Assembly: GCA_963718405.1 (NCBI GenBank)
Contig: CAVQYZ010000004.1
Location: forward strand, 434,001-498,000
DNA: 64,000 bases
Reading direction: 5' to 3'
Source: Bog-756 sp963718405
Lineage (GTDB): Bacteria > Actinomycetota > Acidimicrobiia > Acidimicrobiales > RAAP-2
Shown: positions 35,597-45,268 of the stretch, one piece after another
Layout: each line of letters opens with the position of its first letter
Position numbering within the stretch: position 1 is the first letter of the stretch
The notes under the pieces: model-generated
What the model was told of the DNA's origin: nothing
Database searches by the model: none
Seen by the model: only the letters and a program-made list of their open reading frames with translations
Translations under genes and position numbers: made by a program

Positions 35597-37035
35597 GCGA
35601 AGAACTGGACCTGCTGAGTGTCTACCTCAAAGAGGGCAGTGCGACTCCCGAACAGCTCGACGGAGCCCGCTCCGTGCTCGACGAAGCGATCCGATCGGAG
35701 ATGGAGCGAGGCCGTGTACCTGATCAGGGGTCAGAACCCGGGCACCGCGACCGTCGCCGGTCGAAAGTGCACAGGAACGTGTTGGTCGCCGCGGTGGTGG
35801 CCTTGGCGGCAGTCGCCGTCCCCATCCTCCTCACGTTCTCCAATTCGAAGGCCCAACCGCACATCGCTGCGGCTGCCAAGATCTCCCAACTGGCTGATGT
35901 GGTCCAGCCGTCGCACGTTCTAGCGCCCGGACAATGGTCCTCGTTGCAGTTGACCGGCGAACTCCTTGCCAGTGTGGGCTCGGTCGGATCGACGAAGACA
36001 CCGAACGCCAAGGCTTCGGTGCCGGTCACGATCGGCGTGTGGTCAAACTCGACGGGTACGACGTGCACGTCGCAGCAGTTTGGGACGGCGACATTCGCAA
36101 GTCCCGTCAACGCCCAGGCGTGGGCGTCGATCGGTCTCATTGCCACGCCCTTCGGCCAACCGGCCACCGGATGTGTCGCGGGCGTGCAAGCAGCGATGGG
36201 GGGCGGCTCGGCGATGACACCGATCAACGTGTCGCAACTCACCCACAACCCCACCGTTCTGGCCCAGAGCTCCAGCTCGGTACCACGGGGGTGGAGTCTG
36301 TCGACCAAATGGGCACGTCTGAGATGAAGAGTTCTACTCAGCCCGAAACCGAGGCCATTCTCCACCGGACGGCATTCTCCCGGCTCGCCGTCCTGATCGT
36401 CGGTCCGACCGGCGGAGCCTGGAGTGGTTACAACCAGGAGATGCTGCGGACCATGGCACTACTGCCAGGTGTGGTGTCCCTCGGTCGAATGACCGCCCAC
36501 TCCGGCCGACCGGGCCTTGGATTCAGCACCGGCAACGTCGTACTCATGAACCCGAGGACCGGCATTGCCACGGCGTTACCTCCGAGCCCCGTGGTGCTCC
36601 TGGACCCGGAGACGGGAGCTCTGCTTGAGGCGCGCAACTTCTCCATTCCCGTCCTCGAGAGCGCCGCGCAGGACTTCGTCGGGAGCCCGACCGCCGCCGT
36701 CTATGCCAACGGGGTGTCCTATGGGGTTTCCACAGAATGGATCGACCCGGTACCGGGCCCATCGGTCGTCGATCAGTCGGCCCTCCCGGCATGGATCTCC
36801 GGTTTCCACTCGATCGAGGCCATTGGCAATCCCGACGTCAACGGGCAGACGTTGGCTGACGTGATCAATCCTTACCTCGGGGATGGAAACTCAGACATTC
36901 GACGATTGGAACAGCCCTACACCGAGCCAGACGACCTTCGAAATCACCATCAGCAACCCGGCCACAAGTGTGAGCACGGTCGTTGCTGCACTCAACTCCT
37001 CCGGGCTGTTCCAATCGGTTGTGGTGAAGGCGTAA
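35593..37035 (+). pseudogene. Sigma-linked single-pass membrane protein (CU044_5270-like), frameshifted
   Basis: It starts MSEELDLLSVYLKEGSATPE inside the sigma-factor stop. A cytoplasmic N-terminus, one transmembrane helix (VLVAAVVALAAVAVPILLTF) and an extracellular domain follow. The frame slips near 36285 (continuing GAWSGYNQEMLRTMALLPGV) and again near 36890, after which ITISNPATSVSTVVAALNSS and QSVVVKA end at 37035. N-terminal organisation and the RTMALLPGV region resemble the CU044_5270-type proteins that follow ECF sigma genes. It may act as an anti-sigma or signal-sensing partner. About 480 residues if intact; broken as given. Confidence 0.6.
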
Positions 37036-37291
37036 TGCGAAGCACCCGTGGCCCACGCGGGTGAACATCTGGTGCCTCCATACGAACGGCACGTGCCAAC
37101 CCCTTCGCACCCTCTTGGCAACTAGATGATCAGGGGGTCCTCGGACGCCGCTGCCTAACGTCTACTCGAGTGCGGAATGGATGAAGCGGCTGTCCTCTCG
37201 GCGCTACGCTCTCCAAGTGGCCGCCGAGCGCTAAATCGTTCGGATGACCTCCAACTGATCCGGCAAGAACCGAGCCACCAGATCGCTCATC

Positions 37292-38140
37292 ATGACGCAA
37301 ATGGACTTTGACACGATCTCAACAGGGACTCAGAAGTTCGTCGTCTCGCAGAGCGGCAGTGGCCCTGACATCGTGCTCGTTCACGGCTTCCCCGACACCC
37401 CACACACGTTCCAACAGCTTCGAGACGAGCTGGTACGAGCCGGCTGGCGGGTCACGGTCCCGTGGCTGCGCGGCTACCACATCGACACACTGGTCGTAGG
37501 CCGTAGCTATGACCCCGAGACGTTGGGCCGTGACGGGCTGGCTCTCCTGGACGCCATCGATGCCAGCCAGGCGATTGTCATCGGACACGACTGGGGCGCA
37601 ATGACGGCCTACGTCGCCGCCGCCCTTGATCCCCGGCGAGTCCCCGCCATCGTCACCTTGGCGCTCCCGCATCCGGGCCTTTTGCGTCCAACGCCTGCCG
37701 CCCTCTTCGCCGCAAGGCACTTCCTCAGCCTGAAGCTCCCATGGGCGGAATGGAACACACGCCGAAAGAACTTCGCCTACCTCGGAGAGCTCTATGACCG
37801 CTGGGCACCGAACTGGCATGGGCACGATCGAGACGAGACGCTGCACCAGGCCAAACAAGCGCTCTCATCCACCGTCACGCTGAGAGGCGCAATCCAGTAC
37901 TACCGAGACCTGCCCCTCCGCCGTGGACCCGTTCTGCAGAAGCCTCCAGAGGTGCCCGGTCTGGTCATCGGTGGCACCGCCGACCTGAGCGAGCCTTCAC
38001 TGTTCACACAGACCGCCGGCCTAATGCCAGCCCCGAGTAGAGCGCTGATCGTCGATGGCGCCGGACACTGGCCCCACCGAGAGGACAGCGCCATGGTCGT
38101 GCCGGAAATCGTCCGTTTTGCAGATGCGCTTCGACGGTAA
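37292..38140 (+). CDS. Alpha/beta hydrolase, epoxide-hydrolase-like
   Basis: 282 residues. HGFPD (31-35) forms the oxyanion-hole loop, and GHDWGA carries Asp100 as the nucleophile, which marks the epoxide hydrolase/dehalogenase group rather than serine esterases. GAGHWPHRED contains the catalytic His. A cap region with YRDLPLRR lies between. It should open epoxides or hydrolyse a related electrophile via an alkyl-enzyme ester. There is no signal peptide. Isolated gene with about 250 bases of spacer on each side. Confidence 0.9.
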   Translation: MTQMDFDTISTGTQKFVVSQSGSGPDIVLVHGFPDTPHTFQQLRDELVRAGWRVTVPWLRGYHIDTLVVGRSYDPETLGRDGLALLDAIDASQAIVIGHDWGAMTAYVAAALDPRRVPAIVTLALPHPGLLRPTPAALFAARHFLSLKLPWAEWNTRRKNFAYLGELYDRWAPNWHGHDRDETLHQAKQALSSTVTLRGAIQYYRDLPLRRGPVLQKPPEVPGLVIGGTADLSEPSLFTQTAGLMPAPSRALIVDGAGHWPHREDSAMVVPEIVRFADALRR

Positions 38141-38418
38141 GAGTCACTCAACGATCGTGTCGATGGGGTTCGATCGTGGCTCGATCGACTAGGAGATTGG
38201 GAAGTATGTGCGCTGCGGTAGGTGAAGCCCGCAGCAGGATCGTAGGTCGTTGGCCATAATCACTGGCGCTTCGTGGGGAACCTTCGCACCCAATGGGGCT
38301 TCCTGCTGATCGGATGAGAGGGAGGCGAGGGTCTCCACCGGGTCGGCCCGTTCGTCGTGGATGTGCTTCCGCGTTCCGTCGAGCAATGGTCAGCGTGCCG
38401 ACACTTGAACCCGATGGG

Positions 38419-40735
38419 TCACCCCGCGGTAGAAGTCACGCCCACCACCGTGGCGTTCAAATGTTGGCCGCCCATGGAGCCGTAGAACTTGGCGTCGCCG
38501 AAGGCGAACAGCCCACCGTCGGATGCCACCTCCCAGTAGCCACCACCGTCAGGGGTGGCCGCCATCCCGACAACGGGAGCGTGGAGGGGATAGCCGCCCA
38601 TGGAGCCGTAGAACTTGGCGTCGCCGAAGGCGAACAGCCCACCGTCGGACGCCACCTCCCAGTAGCCACCACCGTCAGGGGTGGCCGCCATCCCGACAAC
38701 GGGAGCGTGGAGGGGATAGCCGCCCATGGAGCCGTAGAACTTGGCGTCGCCGAAGGCGAACAGCCCACCGTCGGACGCCACCTCCCAGTAGCCACCACCG
38801 TCAGGGGTGGCCGCCATCCCGACAACGGGAGCGTGGAGGGGATAGCCGCCCATGGAGCCGTAGAACTTGGCGTCGCCGAAGGCGAACAGCCCACCGTCGG
38901 ACGCCACCTCCCAGTAGCCACCACCGTCAGGGGTGGCCGCCATCCCGACAACGGGAGCGTGGAGGGGATAGCCGCCCATGGAGCCGTAGAACTTGGCGTC
39001 GCCGAAGGCGAACAGCCCACCGTCGGACGCCACCTCCCAGTAGCCACCACCGTCAGGGGTGGCCGCCATCCCGACAACGGGAGCGTGGAGGGGATAGCCG
39101 CCCATGGAGCCGTAGAACTTGGCGTCGCCGAAGGCGAACAGCCCACCGTCGGATGCCACCTGCAGGTAACCCGATCTGCCGCCGACACCGACACCGACAC
39201 CGACACCGCCCCCCCCCCCCCCCGCCGCCGCTCACGCACCGCGTCTGGGACCCATGAGCAAAGCCATCAGCGGGGAGAGTCACCCGGAATTCACCATTGG
39301 TCGGCAAGGTCAGCAAAGGATTGCCGTTCCCGCCACCGCCATACTGCTCGTTGTACGAGAAGGCATAGTTGCGAGAGAACCCGTTGAGCACCTTCGCGTA
39401 GACGTTGTAAGGAGCCCGACTGTAGGCGGAGGGCTTGGACGGGTACGCCGGCCGCCCGATGGTCGGACTGATCGGCGGGCTCCAGTCCTTCCAGAAGAAC
39501 TTGTTGTCCTTCCCCGTCCCGTAACCGCTGCCCCAGTAGCCATAGTTGAAGGCGCTCAACGTATCGTTTACGACCACGGCGTAGACATCGTTGTAATCAG
39601 GCCACCACGGTGGTGTCGGGCTGACGTTGTAGCCGCCGGTGGCCTGCGGCCCCTGGGCCTCGCTGTAGATGGCGGCCGAGAGATCCTTGATGGTGATGGT
39701 CCCTCCGCCGGCACCCCCCGACCGCCCGGGTGTCTTCTGACTGATGCGCCCGGCGATCGTGAGGCTGTCATCCGGTGCAATGTACCCCTGGTAGTAGAAC
39801 CAACCCGCTGCCGGCTTATTCTTCGAGTAATAGCCCTCCACCGTGAACGGTCCGCGATCGCCTGAGTACTTCCCGCTGGTAGCGAGAGGCAACGTCTTCT
39901 TGAAGGCGTTGATATAAGGATTCATGCTCGGCCAGTCGGCCTGCTGTTTGGTGCCGTTGTAGGTAATCGGACCGATGATCCGGGTGAACTGTCCACCGTT
40001 CATCTGCTCGATCGATTTCCAACCCGCAGCCGCTCCGGCTCGATCGACCGCCACATGCATGGTGGTGACGATCTGGCAGGTATTTCCTTTGAACAACGAG
40101 CTCTCCACGGGTTTCAATCCGCCCGGGGACGAGTACGCCTGCATGTTGAGCGGGAAGGAGAAGGCATTCACATTGGTCAAATCGGTGGTGCCGCCAACTC
40201 CTGGCGCTCCGAACTCGACCTCGGCCCAGCGGTAGGGAGAGGTGACGGTCGGCTGAGTTTTCGGCAGACCGACAATAGGACGTCCGATCGACACCCAGAA
40301 GTTGCCGGCGCCCGATCCCGTCCAGTGAGTGTTACAGAAGTAGTGCGTGCGGCCACTCGGATCGCTGGGATCGACCGGATAGTCGGCGATCGGCTTCGAG
40401 ACGTTTACCAGGTCCGCTGGAGTGATGCTGGCGGCGCCGTTCAGGGTCACGGCACCATACGCTTTCAAACCGGAGTTGTTGACGAACGACATCATCGTGT
40501 CACCGGATGGGCATGGTTTGCTGACATGAGGGGAGATCACGGACCCGGCTGTCTTCGGATGTGCGGAAGCGGCCGCGGTAGGAACGATGACAGCTGTCAG
40601 GGTCAACGTCAGCGTCGTCGCCATGCCCAAGGCGATCCCCATGTGCGTCTTCGACAGGGTTCCTGATGCCCTGCCTATCTCCTCGCCGAACTTCTGCTCC
40701 GGGCACACGGGCCGCCAACGGACCGGCCTCTTCAT
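38419..40735 (-). CDS. Secreted GH64-like (beta-1,3-glucanase/thaumatin-like) protein joined to GYW repeats across a poly-G tract
   Basis: The ATG at 40735 leads to a signal peptide (LGMATTLTLTLTAVIVPTAA). A domain of about 400 residues resembles GH64 beta-1,3-glucanases (MSFVNNSGLKAYGAV, YRWAEVEFGAPG, VNAFSFPLNMQAY). It then enters a Gly tract encoded by 15 G (39223-39209). As given, the frame runs out at 39053 in Arg-rich nonsense. With one G fewer it continues GGVGVGVGVGGRSGYLQVAS into five to six perfect 42-residue repeats (VASDGGLFAFGDAKFYGSMG) ending at 38419. The Asp expected as GH64 base is Asn in VNAF, so activity is doubtful. Intact length would be about 770 residues. Either a homopolymer error or a phase-variable surface protein. 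Confidence 0.66.
38467..39159 (-). repeat. 126-bp tandem repeats (42-residue GYWEVASDGGLFAFG units)
   Basis: Units begin at about 38467, 38593, 38719, 38845, 38971 and a partial one at 39097, exactly 126 bases apart. The middle copies look identical at nucleotide level; only a T/C change in the first and last copies was seen. They encode VASDGGLFAFGDAKFYGSMG followed by GYPLHAPVVGMAATPDGGG. This is protein-coding repetition, not a CRISPR array. Confidence 0.92.
39184..39223 (-). repeat. Simple-sequence tract: (GGTGTC)4 next to poly-G15
   Basis: On the plus strand, GACACC is repeated four times (39184-39207), then G, then 15 C in a row (39209-39223). On the coding strand this is 15 G followed by four GGTGTC units, encoding a Gly linker and a Val-Gly repeat. 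Length change in the G run switches the downstream reading frame. Confidence 0.9.
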
Positions 40736-41628
40736 GATCGGCAGTCAACGGTCCGGCGAGCAGGACGCAAGAGATATCCCTCTGAGCGAAGGTTGGGGAT
40801 CGCCACGTAGTCAATCTCGTCATCTCCCACCTTCATCTTGAGTAGTTCGGACGGGCCCTATCAGGACTGGGTCCCCTCTGATGGGCCGGTCGCTGTCGCA
40901 GGCCGAAAGGTGTGACCGAGGTGACGCACAGGCCAAGTACCGGGGTTACCGTCATCGCCTATGGCGCACGGTGCTGGCTTTGTCAGCCCCGGTCACGTGG
41001 GCATCGAGGCCAGATACACCTTTCCCTTCAGGTGGTCGAACCTCATCCCGGGAGGATGCACCACCAAGGAACTGGACGACTTGGCGTGCGATGAGAGGCC
41101 GCCGCTAGTCGTTCGAATTCGTCAAGAGGAAGTAAGAGCCCCATCGTGCGATGGTGTGATAGTGACAACTCTCCGGCTCACGCAGCGTTAGACAGAACGC
41201 CGCCTGGCGGCGGGCCCGCCGACGGCACGATCGGACCGGTGACACCCGTGCTGTAGAAGCATTCCAGACGGCGGTGGGTCTATCGGTCGACGGAGTCCAT
41301 GGATCGAAGACCAAGTCCAAGTTGCCCGCCGCAGAGACGGCTGGGAAAGCGTGGTTCACTTTGGAAGCCCCATGTGCTCAGGTGTTACGGGGTCGCCTTC
41401 AGCTCAGTTCAGCCTCTGTCGGACAAGGGTTTTCCCGCCAAATGCCCGGTTCTCATTCCGACATGCTTCCTGCGCCGTATGATTGCCCGGTCGTGTCCTG
41501 TTCTGTTGTCTCCCGGTTTCGTGGTTCCGCCTAGCAAACGGAATGGAATCGGGATGAGGGCGGAAGTAGGGCATGGCGAATATCTGGCCAGTCGGTAGAC
41601 AGGAAAAGTACCGCTGACCAGGAGGCAC
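40736..41628. other. Long gap without a convincing gene
   Basis: Nearly 900 bases between the GH64-like gene and the tRNA. Only short open frames with atypical composition are present. A small GC hairpin (CGCCGCCTGGCGGCG) lies at 41198-41212. No transposase remnant, RNA gene or repeat was recognised. The stretch is less GC-rich than the rimO-recA block that follows. Confidence 0.5.
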
Positions 41629-41717
41629 GGAGAGGTGCGAGAGCGGCCGAATCGGACTCACTGCTAATGAGTTGACCTGGGTAACTGGGTCCGAGGGTTC
41701 AAATCCCTCCCTCTCCG
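41629..41717 (+). tRNA. tRNA-Ser(GCU)
   Basis: An 89-base cloverleaf with a long variable arm. Acceptor GGAGAGG pairs with CCTCTCC; anticodon stem ACTCA/TGAGT encloses loop CTGCTAA with anticodon GCT at 41663-41665. The T-arm is GAGGG-TTCAAAT-CCCTC. The discriminator is G and no CCA is encoded. The long variable arm and discriminator G fit serine. It reads AGC and AGU codons. Confidence 0.97.
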
Positions 41718-41854
41718 CTGTTGGGGGCTCTCGGGCGATCGGGCGAAGGAGCCCCTGAGGCAGAGCCATCGGGTCGTCGGCCCGGGCCCGGTCCCCCGCG
41801 GCCTGGCCCGGGAGGCGGCGATCCCCCACCCCGGGACCCCGGTAGATTGTCCTG

Positions 41855-43282
41855 GTGGCCGAGCGATTCTGGATTGAGACGTTGGGCTGCCCGAAGAACC
41901 AGGTGGACTCGGACAAATTGGTCGGGACCCTGACCATCGAGGGCCTGGAGGCGGCCGACTCCCCGGAGGCCGCGGACCTGGTGGTGGTCAATACCTGTGC
42001 CTTCATCGAGGCGGCCCGGCAGGAGTCGATCGACACCGTCCTGGCCCTCGCCGAGGGCCGCCGGGAGGGCGCCCGGCTGGTGGTCACCGGGTGCATGGCC
42101 GAGCGGTACGGCGACGAGCTGGCCGAAGCCCTGCCCGAAGTGGACCTGGTGGCGCCGTTCGGGGCGTCGCTGACCGCTGCGCCCACCCCCACCGGGACCC
42201 CGGTGGCCCTGGGCCGGAAGCCGACCCTCGCCCCATCCGCATCACCGTCCGCATCCGGACAACCCGTGCCATCGTTCGATCTGTTGAACCTGCCCCGACC
42301 TCCGGCCACGGCCCCGTGGTCCTATATCAAGGTCGCCGAGGGATGCGACCGGAACTGCGGGTTCTGCGCCATCCCCTCGTTCCGCGGCAAGCAGCGATCC
42401 CGTACCCAGTCCTCGATCCTCGCCGAGGTCGACGAACTGGGAGGACCGGACCGGACCCTCGGTGAGGTGGTCCTGGTGGCCCAGGACCTCTCGTCGTTCG
42501 ACCTCGACCGTTCCGCCGCCGCCGCCGGTCCCGCCCGGGGCCGGGGCGGTCGGGCTCCGGGCGCCACCCGTCCCATCGTCGACCTGGTGGCCGCGGTGTC
42601 GGATCGGGTCCGGTGGACCCGGCTGCTCTACCTCTATCCGTCGACGCTGGATGACGCGCTGGTCGAGGCCATCCTGGCCACCGGCGTGCCCTACTTCGAC
42701 CTCTCGCTGCAACACGTCTCGCGCCCGCTCATCAAGCGCATGCGCCGTTGGGGTGAGGGTGACCGCTTCCTCGAGCGGATCGGTTCGATCCGGCAGGCCG
42801 AGCCCGACGCCGCCTTCCGGTCGTCGTTCATCGTCGGGTATCCCGGCGAGACCGAGGCCGATCACGACCACCTCCTCCAGTGGATCACCGAAGCCCAACT
42901 GGACTGGGTGGGCTTCTTCCCGTTCAGCCAAGAGGTCGGCACCTACGCCGCCGGACTCGACGGGCAGGTTCCCGCCGAGCTGGTGGCTGAGCGGCTCGAC
43001 GAGTGCACCGAGCTGCAGGACACCATCACCGCCACCCGACGGGAGGCGCTCATGGGGGCGACGGTCGAGGTGCTGGTGGACAGCCCCGGCGAAGGTCGTA
43101 CCTACCGGGAGGCCCCCGAGATCGACGGGATCGTGGCGGTGCCTGAGGAGATTCCGGTGGGCACCTTTGTGGATCTGGTGGTCACCGGGGCCGACGGGCC
43201 GGACCTGGTGGCCGGCTTCGCCGCTGACCCGGACCCGTCCGATGGCCGGCGCCGCCCGGCCCTGTCGGGACCGGTCCGATGA
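41855..43282 (+). CDS. rimO: Ribosomal protein S12 methylthiotransferase RimO
   Basis: 475 residues from a GTG. The N-terminal UPF0004 domain has LGCPKNQVDSD, NTCAFIEAA and VTGCMAERYG (three cluster Cys). The radical-SAM domain has EGCDRNCGFCAIPSFRG with the CxxxCxxC cluster, and a TRAM domain closes the protein. It adds a methylthio group to Asp88-type aspartate of ribosomal protein S12, using two 4Fe-4S clusters and SAM. A Pro/Ala-rich insert (about 108-140) and another near 225-240 are longer than usual. The stop overlaps pgsA (ATGA), so they form an operon with cinA. Confidence 0.95.
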   Translation: MAERFWIETLGCPKNQVDSDKLVGTLTIEGLEAADSPEAADLVVVNTCAFIEAARQESIDTVLALAEGRREGARLVVTGCMAERYGDELAEALPEVDLVAPFGASLTAAPTPTGTPVALGRKPTLAPSASPSASGQPVPSFDLLNLPRPPATAPWSYIKVAEGCDRNCGFCAIPSFRGKQRSRTQSSILAEVDELGGPDRTLGEVVLVAQDLSSFDLDRSAAAAGPARGRGGRAPGATRPIVDLVAAVSDRVRWTRLLYLYPSTLDDALVEAILATGVPYFDLSLQHVSRPLIKRMRRWGEGDRFLERIGSIRQAEPDAAFRSSFIVGYPGETEADHDHLLQWITEAQLDWVGFFPFSQEVGTYAAGLDGQVPAELVAERLDECTELQDTITATRREALMGATVEVLVDSPGEGRTYREAPEIDGIVAVPEEIPVGTFVDLVVTGADGPDLVAGFAADPDPSDGRRRPALSGPVR

Positions 43283-43917
43283 GCAACCCGGCGGTCAACT
43301 CCGGCATGCCGGTCCCGGGCACGCCCGCTCCGTCGACCCCGGTGCGCGCTCCCTCCACCTTCGGGCCCTCGGCCCTCCTCACCCCGGCCAACGGCATCAC
43401 CGTGCTCCGCCTGCTGGCCACGCCGGTGGTCATCGCCCTGATCATGCTGTGGGGAGCCAGCTGGTTCACCTTCGTGTTGGGCGGGATCCTGGCCCTCTCC
43501 GACGGGATCGACGGGTGGCTGGCCCGCAAGCAGGGGACCACCCGATCCGGGGCCTTCCTCGACCCGCTGGCCGACAAGGTGGTGGTCCTCGGGGCCCTGT
43601 TCGCCTTGGTGGCCAAAGGGATCGTCTGGTGGCTCCCCGTGGCCATCATCGCCCTGCGCGAGGTGGCCATGAGCGTCTACCGGTCGGTGGCCGGCCGCCA
43701 CGGGATCTCGATCCCGGCCCGCAACAGCGCCAAGGTGAAGACCCTGCTCCAAGACGTAGCCATCGGCCTGTGCCTGGCCCCGCCGCTGGCCTCCCATCAC
43801 ACCGTGCTGTCCACGGCCATCTGGGTGGCCACGGCCATGACCGTGTTCACCGGTGGCCAGTACTACCTGGACGGGCGACGGGCGGCCCGGGCCGGCCGGA
43901 CCAGCTCGGCGGCCTGA
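43279..43917 (+). CDS. pgsA: CDP-diacylglycerol-glycerol-3-phosphate 3-phosphatidyltransferase
   Basis: 212 residues. A polar Pro/Ser/Thr N-terminus of about 30 residues precedes the CDP-alcohol phosphotransferase domain with the signature DGIDGWLARKQGTTRSGAFLDPLADK (D-G-x2-A-R-x8-G-x3-D-x3-D, written across two lines of the motif). Four to five membrane helices are visible. It makes phosphatidylglycerol phosphate from CDP-diacylglycerol and glycerol-3-phosphate, the committed step to phosphatidylglycerol and cardiolipin. The rimO-pgsA-cinA-recA order is a classic Gram-positive neighbourhood and supports the assignment over other phosphatidyltransferases. Confidence 0.92.
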   Translation: MSNPAVNSGMPVPGTPAPSTPVRAPSTFGPSALLTPANGITVLRLLATPVVIALIMLWGASWFTFVLGGILALSDGIDGWLARKQGTTRSGAFLDPLADKVVVLGALFALVAKGIVWWLPVAIIALREVAMSVYRSVAGRHGISIPARNSAKVKTLLQDVAIGLCLAPPLASHHTVLSTAIWVATAMTVFTGGQYYLDGRRAARAGRTSSAA

Positions 43918-43923
43918 CGACCC

Positions 43924-45231
43924 ATGCGCATCGAGATCGTCGCCGTGGGCACGGAGCTGCTCCTGGGCCAGATCACCGACACCAACTCGCAGTGGCTGGG
44001 CGAGCATCTGGCCGCCGCCGGGGTGACCTCCCACTTCCACCAGGCGGTGGGGGACAACCACGACCGCATCGTGCTGGCCTTCCGGACCGCCCTGGCCCGC
44101 AGTGACGGGGTCATCGTCTGCGGTGGCCTGGGCCCGACCCACGACGACATCACCCGCGACGCCATCGCCGAGGTCATGAACGTCCCGCTCCGGCGGGACG
44201 ACTCGGTGGTGGAGGCCATCCGGGCCATGTTCTCGGCCCGGGGCCGCGAGATGTCGGAGTCCAACCTCCGACAGGCCGATGTGCCCGAGGGTGCCACCGT
44301 CATTCCCCAGACCAAGGGGACCGCCCCCGGCCTCATCTGCCCGGTGGGGCACAAGGTCATCTACGCCGTGCCCGGCGTCCCCTACGAGATGGCCGAGATG
44401 TTCGAGCGGGGCATCCTCCCCGACCTGCGCCAGAGGATGGTTGAACGGGGTGAGGCCACCGGAGTCATCGCCAGCCGGGTGATCCGCACCTGGGGGATGA
44501 CCGAGTCCGGTCTGGCCGAAGCCCTGGCCGGCCACATCCGGGAACTCGATCTCCCGGCAGGCGCCCCCACCGTGGAGGCCGGGGGTTCCGGACGGGGCGC
44601 CACCATCGCCTTTCTGGCCAGCGGGATCGAAGGGATCAAGGTCCGGGTCACCGTCCGGGCCGACGATGAGCCCGAGGCCTCGAAGCTCCTGGACGTGGAA
44701 GAGGCCGAGATCCGGCGCATCCTGGCCGCGGCGGCGGGGGACATCGTGTTCGGGGTGGACGACGAGGCCATCGAGGACGCCGTGGCCCGGGAGGTCCTGG
44801 CCCTGGGGTTGACCCTCGGGCTGGCCGAGTCCCTGACCGGCGGGCTGGCCTCGTCGCGGCTGGTCAACGTGCCCGGGGCCAGTCGATGGTTCCGGGGCTC
44901 GGTGGTGTCGTACGCCTCCGAGGTCAAGTTCGCCGTCCTGGGCGTCCCCGAGGGACCGGTGGTGTCCGAGGAGGCGGCCCGGGCCATGGCCGACGGGGCC
45001 CGCCGGGTGCTGGGGTCCGATGTGGGGCTGTCCATCACCGGGGTGGCCGGACCCGATCCCCAGGACGATCAGCCTCCGGGAACGGTCTTCGTGGGCCTGG
45101 CCCGGGCCGGACATCCGACCCAGTCGTTCCGGTTCACCGTGCCGGGTGACCGTGACCGGGTGCGCCAGTACGCCACCATCGCCGCCCTGGATCTGCTGCG
45201 GCGCACGCTCGGGGGCCCGACGGGCGGCTGA
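43924..45231 (+). CDS. cinA: CinA: ADP-ribose pyrophosphatase/NMN deamidase family protein
   Basis: 435 residues. The N-terminal MoCF/COG1058 domain starts MRIEIVAVGTELLLGQITDT and includes GGLGPTHDD. The C-terminal CinA domain has LAESLTGGLASSRLVNVPGA and ITGVAGPDPQ. Known members have pyrophosphatase activity in the N-domain and nicotinamide mononucleotide deamidase activity (PncC) in the C-domain, both in NAD salvage. It is six bases after pgsA and converges on the DUF3048 gene; recA lies beyond it, as in many Gram-positive genomes. Confidence 0.93.
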   Translation: MRIEIVAVGTELLLGQITDTNSQWLGEHLAAAGVTSHFHQAVGDNHDRIVLAFRTALARSDGVIVCGGLGPTHDDITRDAIAEVMNVPLRRDDSVVEAIRAMFSARGREMSESNLRQADVPEGATVIPQTKGTAPGLICPVGHKVIYAVPGVPYEMAEMFERGILPDLRQRMVERGEATGVIASRVIRTWGMTESGLAEALAGHIRELDLPAGAPTVEAGGSGRGATIAFLASGIEGIKVRVTVRADDEPEASKLLDVEEAEIRRILAAAAGDIVFGVDDEAIEDAVAREVLALGLTLGLAESLTGGLASSRLVNVPGASRWFRGSVVSYASEVKFAVLGVPEGPVVSEEAARAMADGARRVLGSDVGLSITGVAGPDPQDDQPPGTVFVGLARAGHPTQSFRFTVPGDRDRVRQYATIAALDLLRRTLGGPTGG

Positions 45232-45242
45232 CTCGGCTGTCG

Positions 45243-45259
45243 CCGGTCCGCCTGACCGG
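45243..45259. terminator. Weak hairpin between convergent genes
   Basis: CCGGTC, five loop bases, GACCGG: a 6-bp stem in the 37-base gap between cinA and the convergent DUF3048 gene. It could terminate either transcript; short stem and no T tract. Confidence 0.3.
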
Positions 45260-45268
45260 GCCGGCTGC

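Noticed and set aside
38467..39159. Regular 126-bp repeats resembling a CRISPR or satellite array
   Set aside because: The unit is 42 codons long with no variable spacers and encodes a continuous repeated protein sequence; there are no cas genes.
41629..41717. tRNA-Ser as attachment site of an integrated element
   Set aside because: The variable region is on the 5' side, there is no integrase, and I saw no repeat of the tRNA 3' end elsewhere in the window.
43102..45114. Long minus-strand open frame opposite rimO, pgsA and cinA
   Set aside because: Shadow of three well-supported plus-strand genes; composition is Gly/His/Asp-rich without family motifs.
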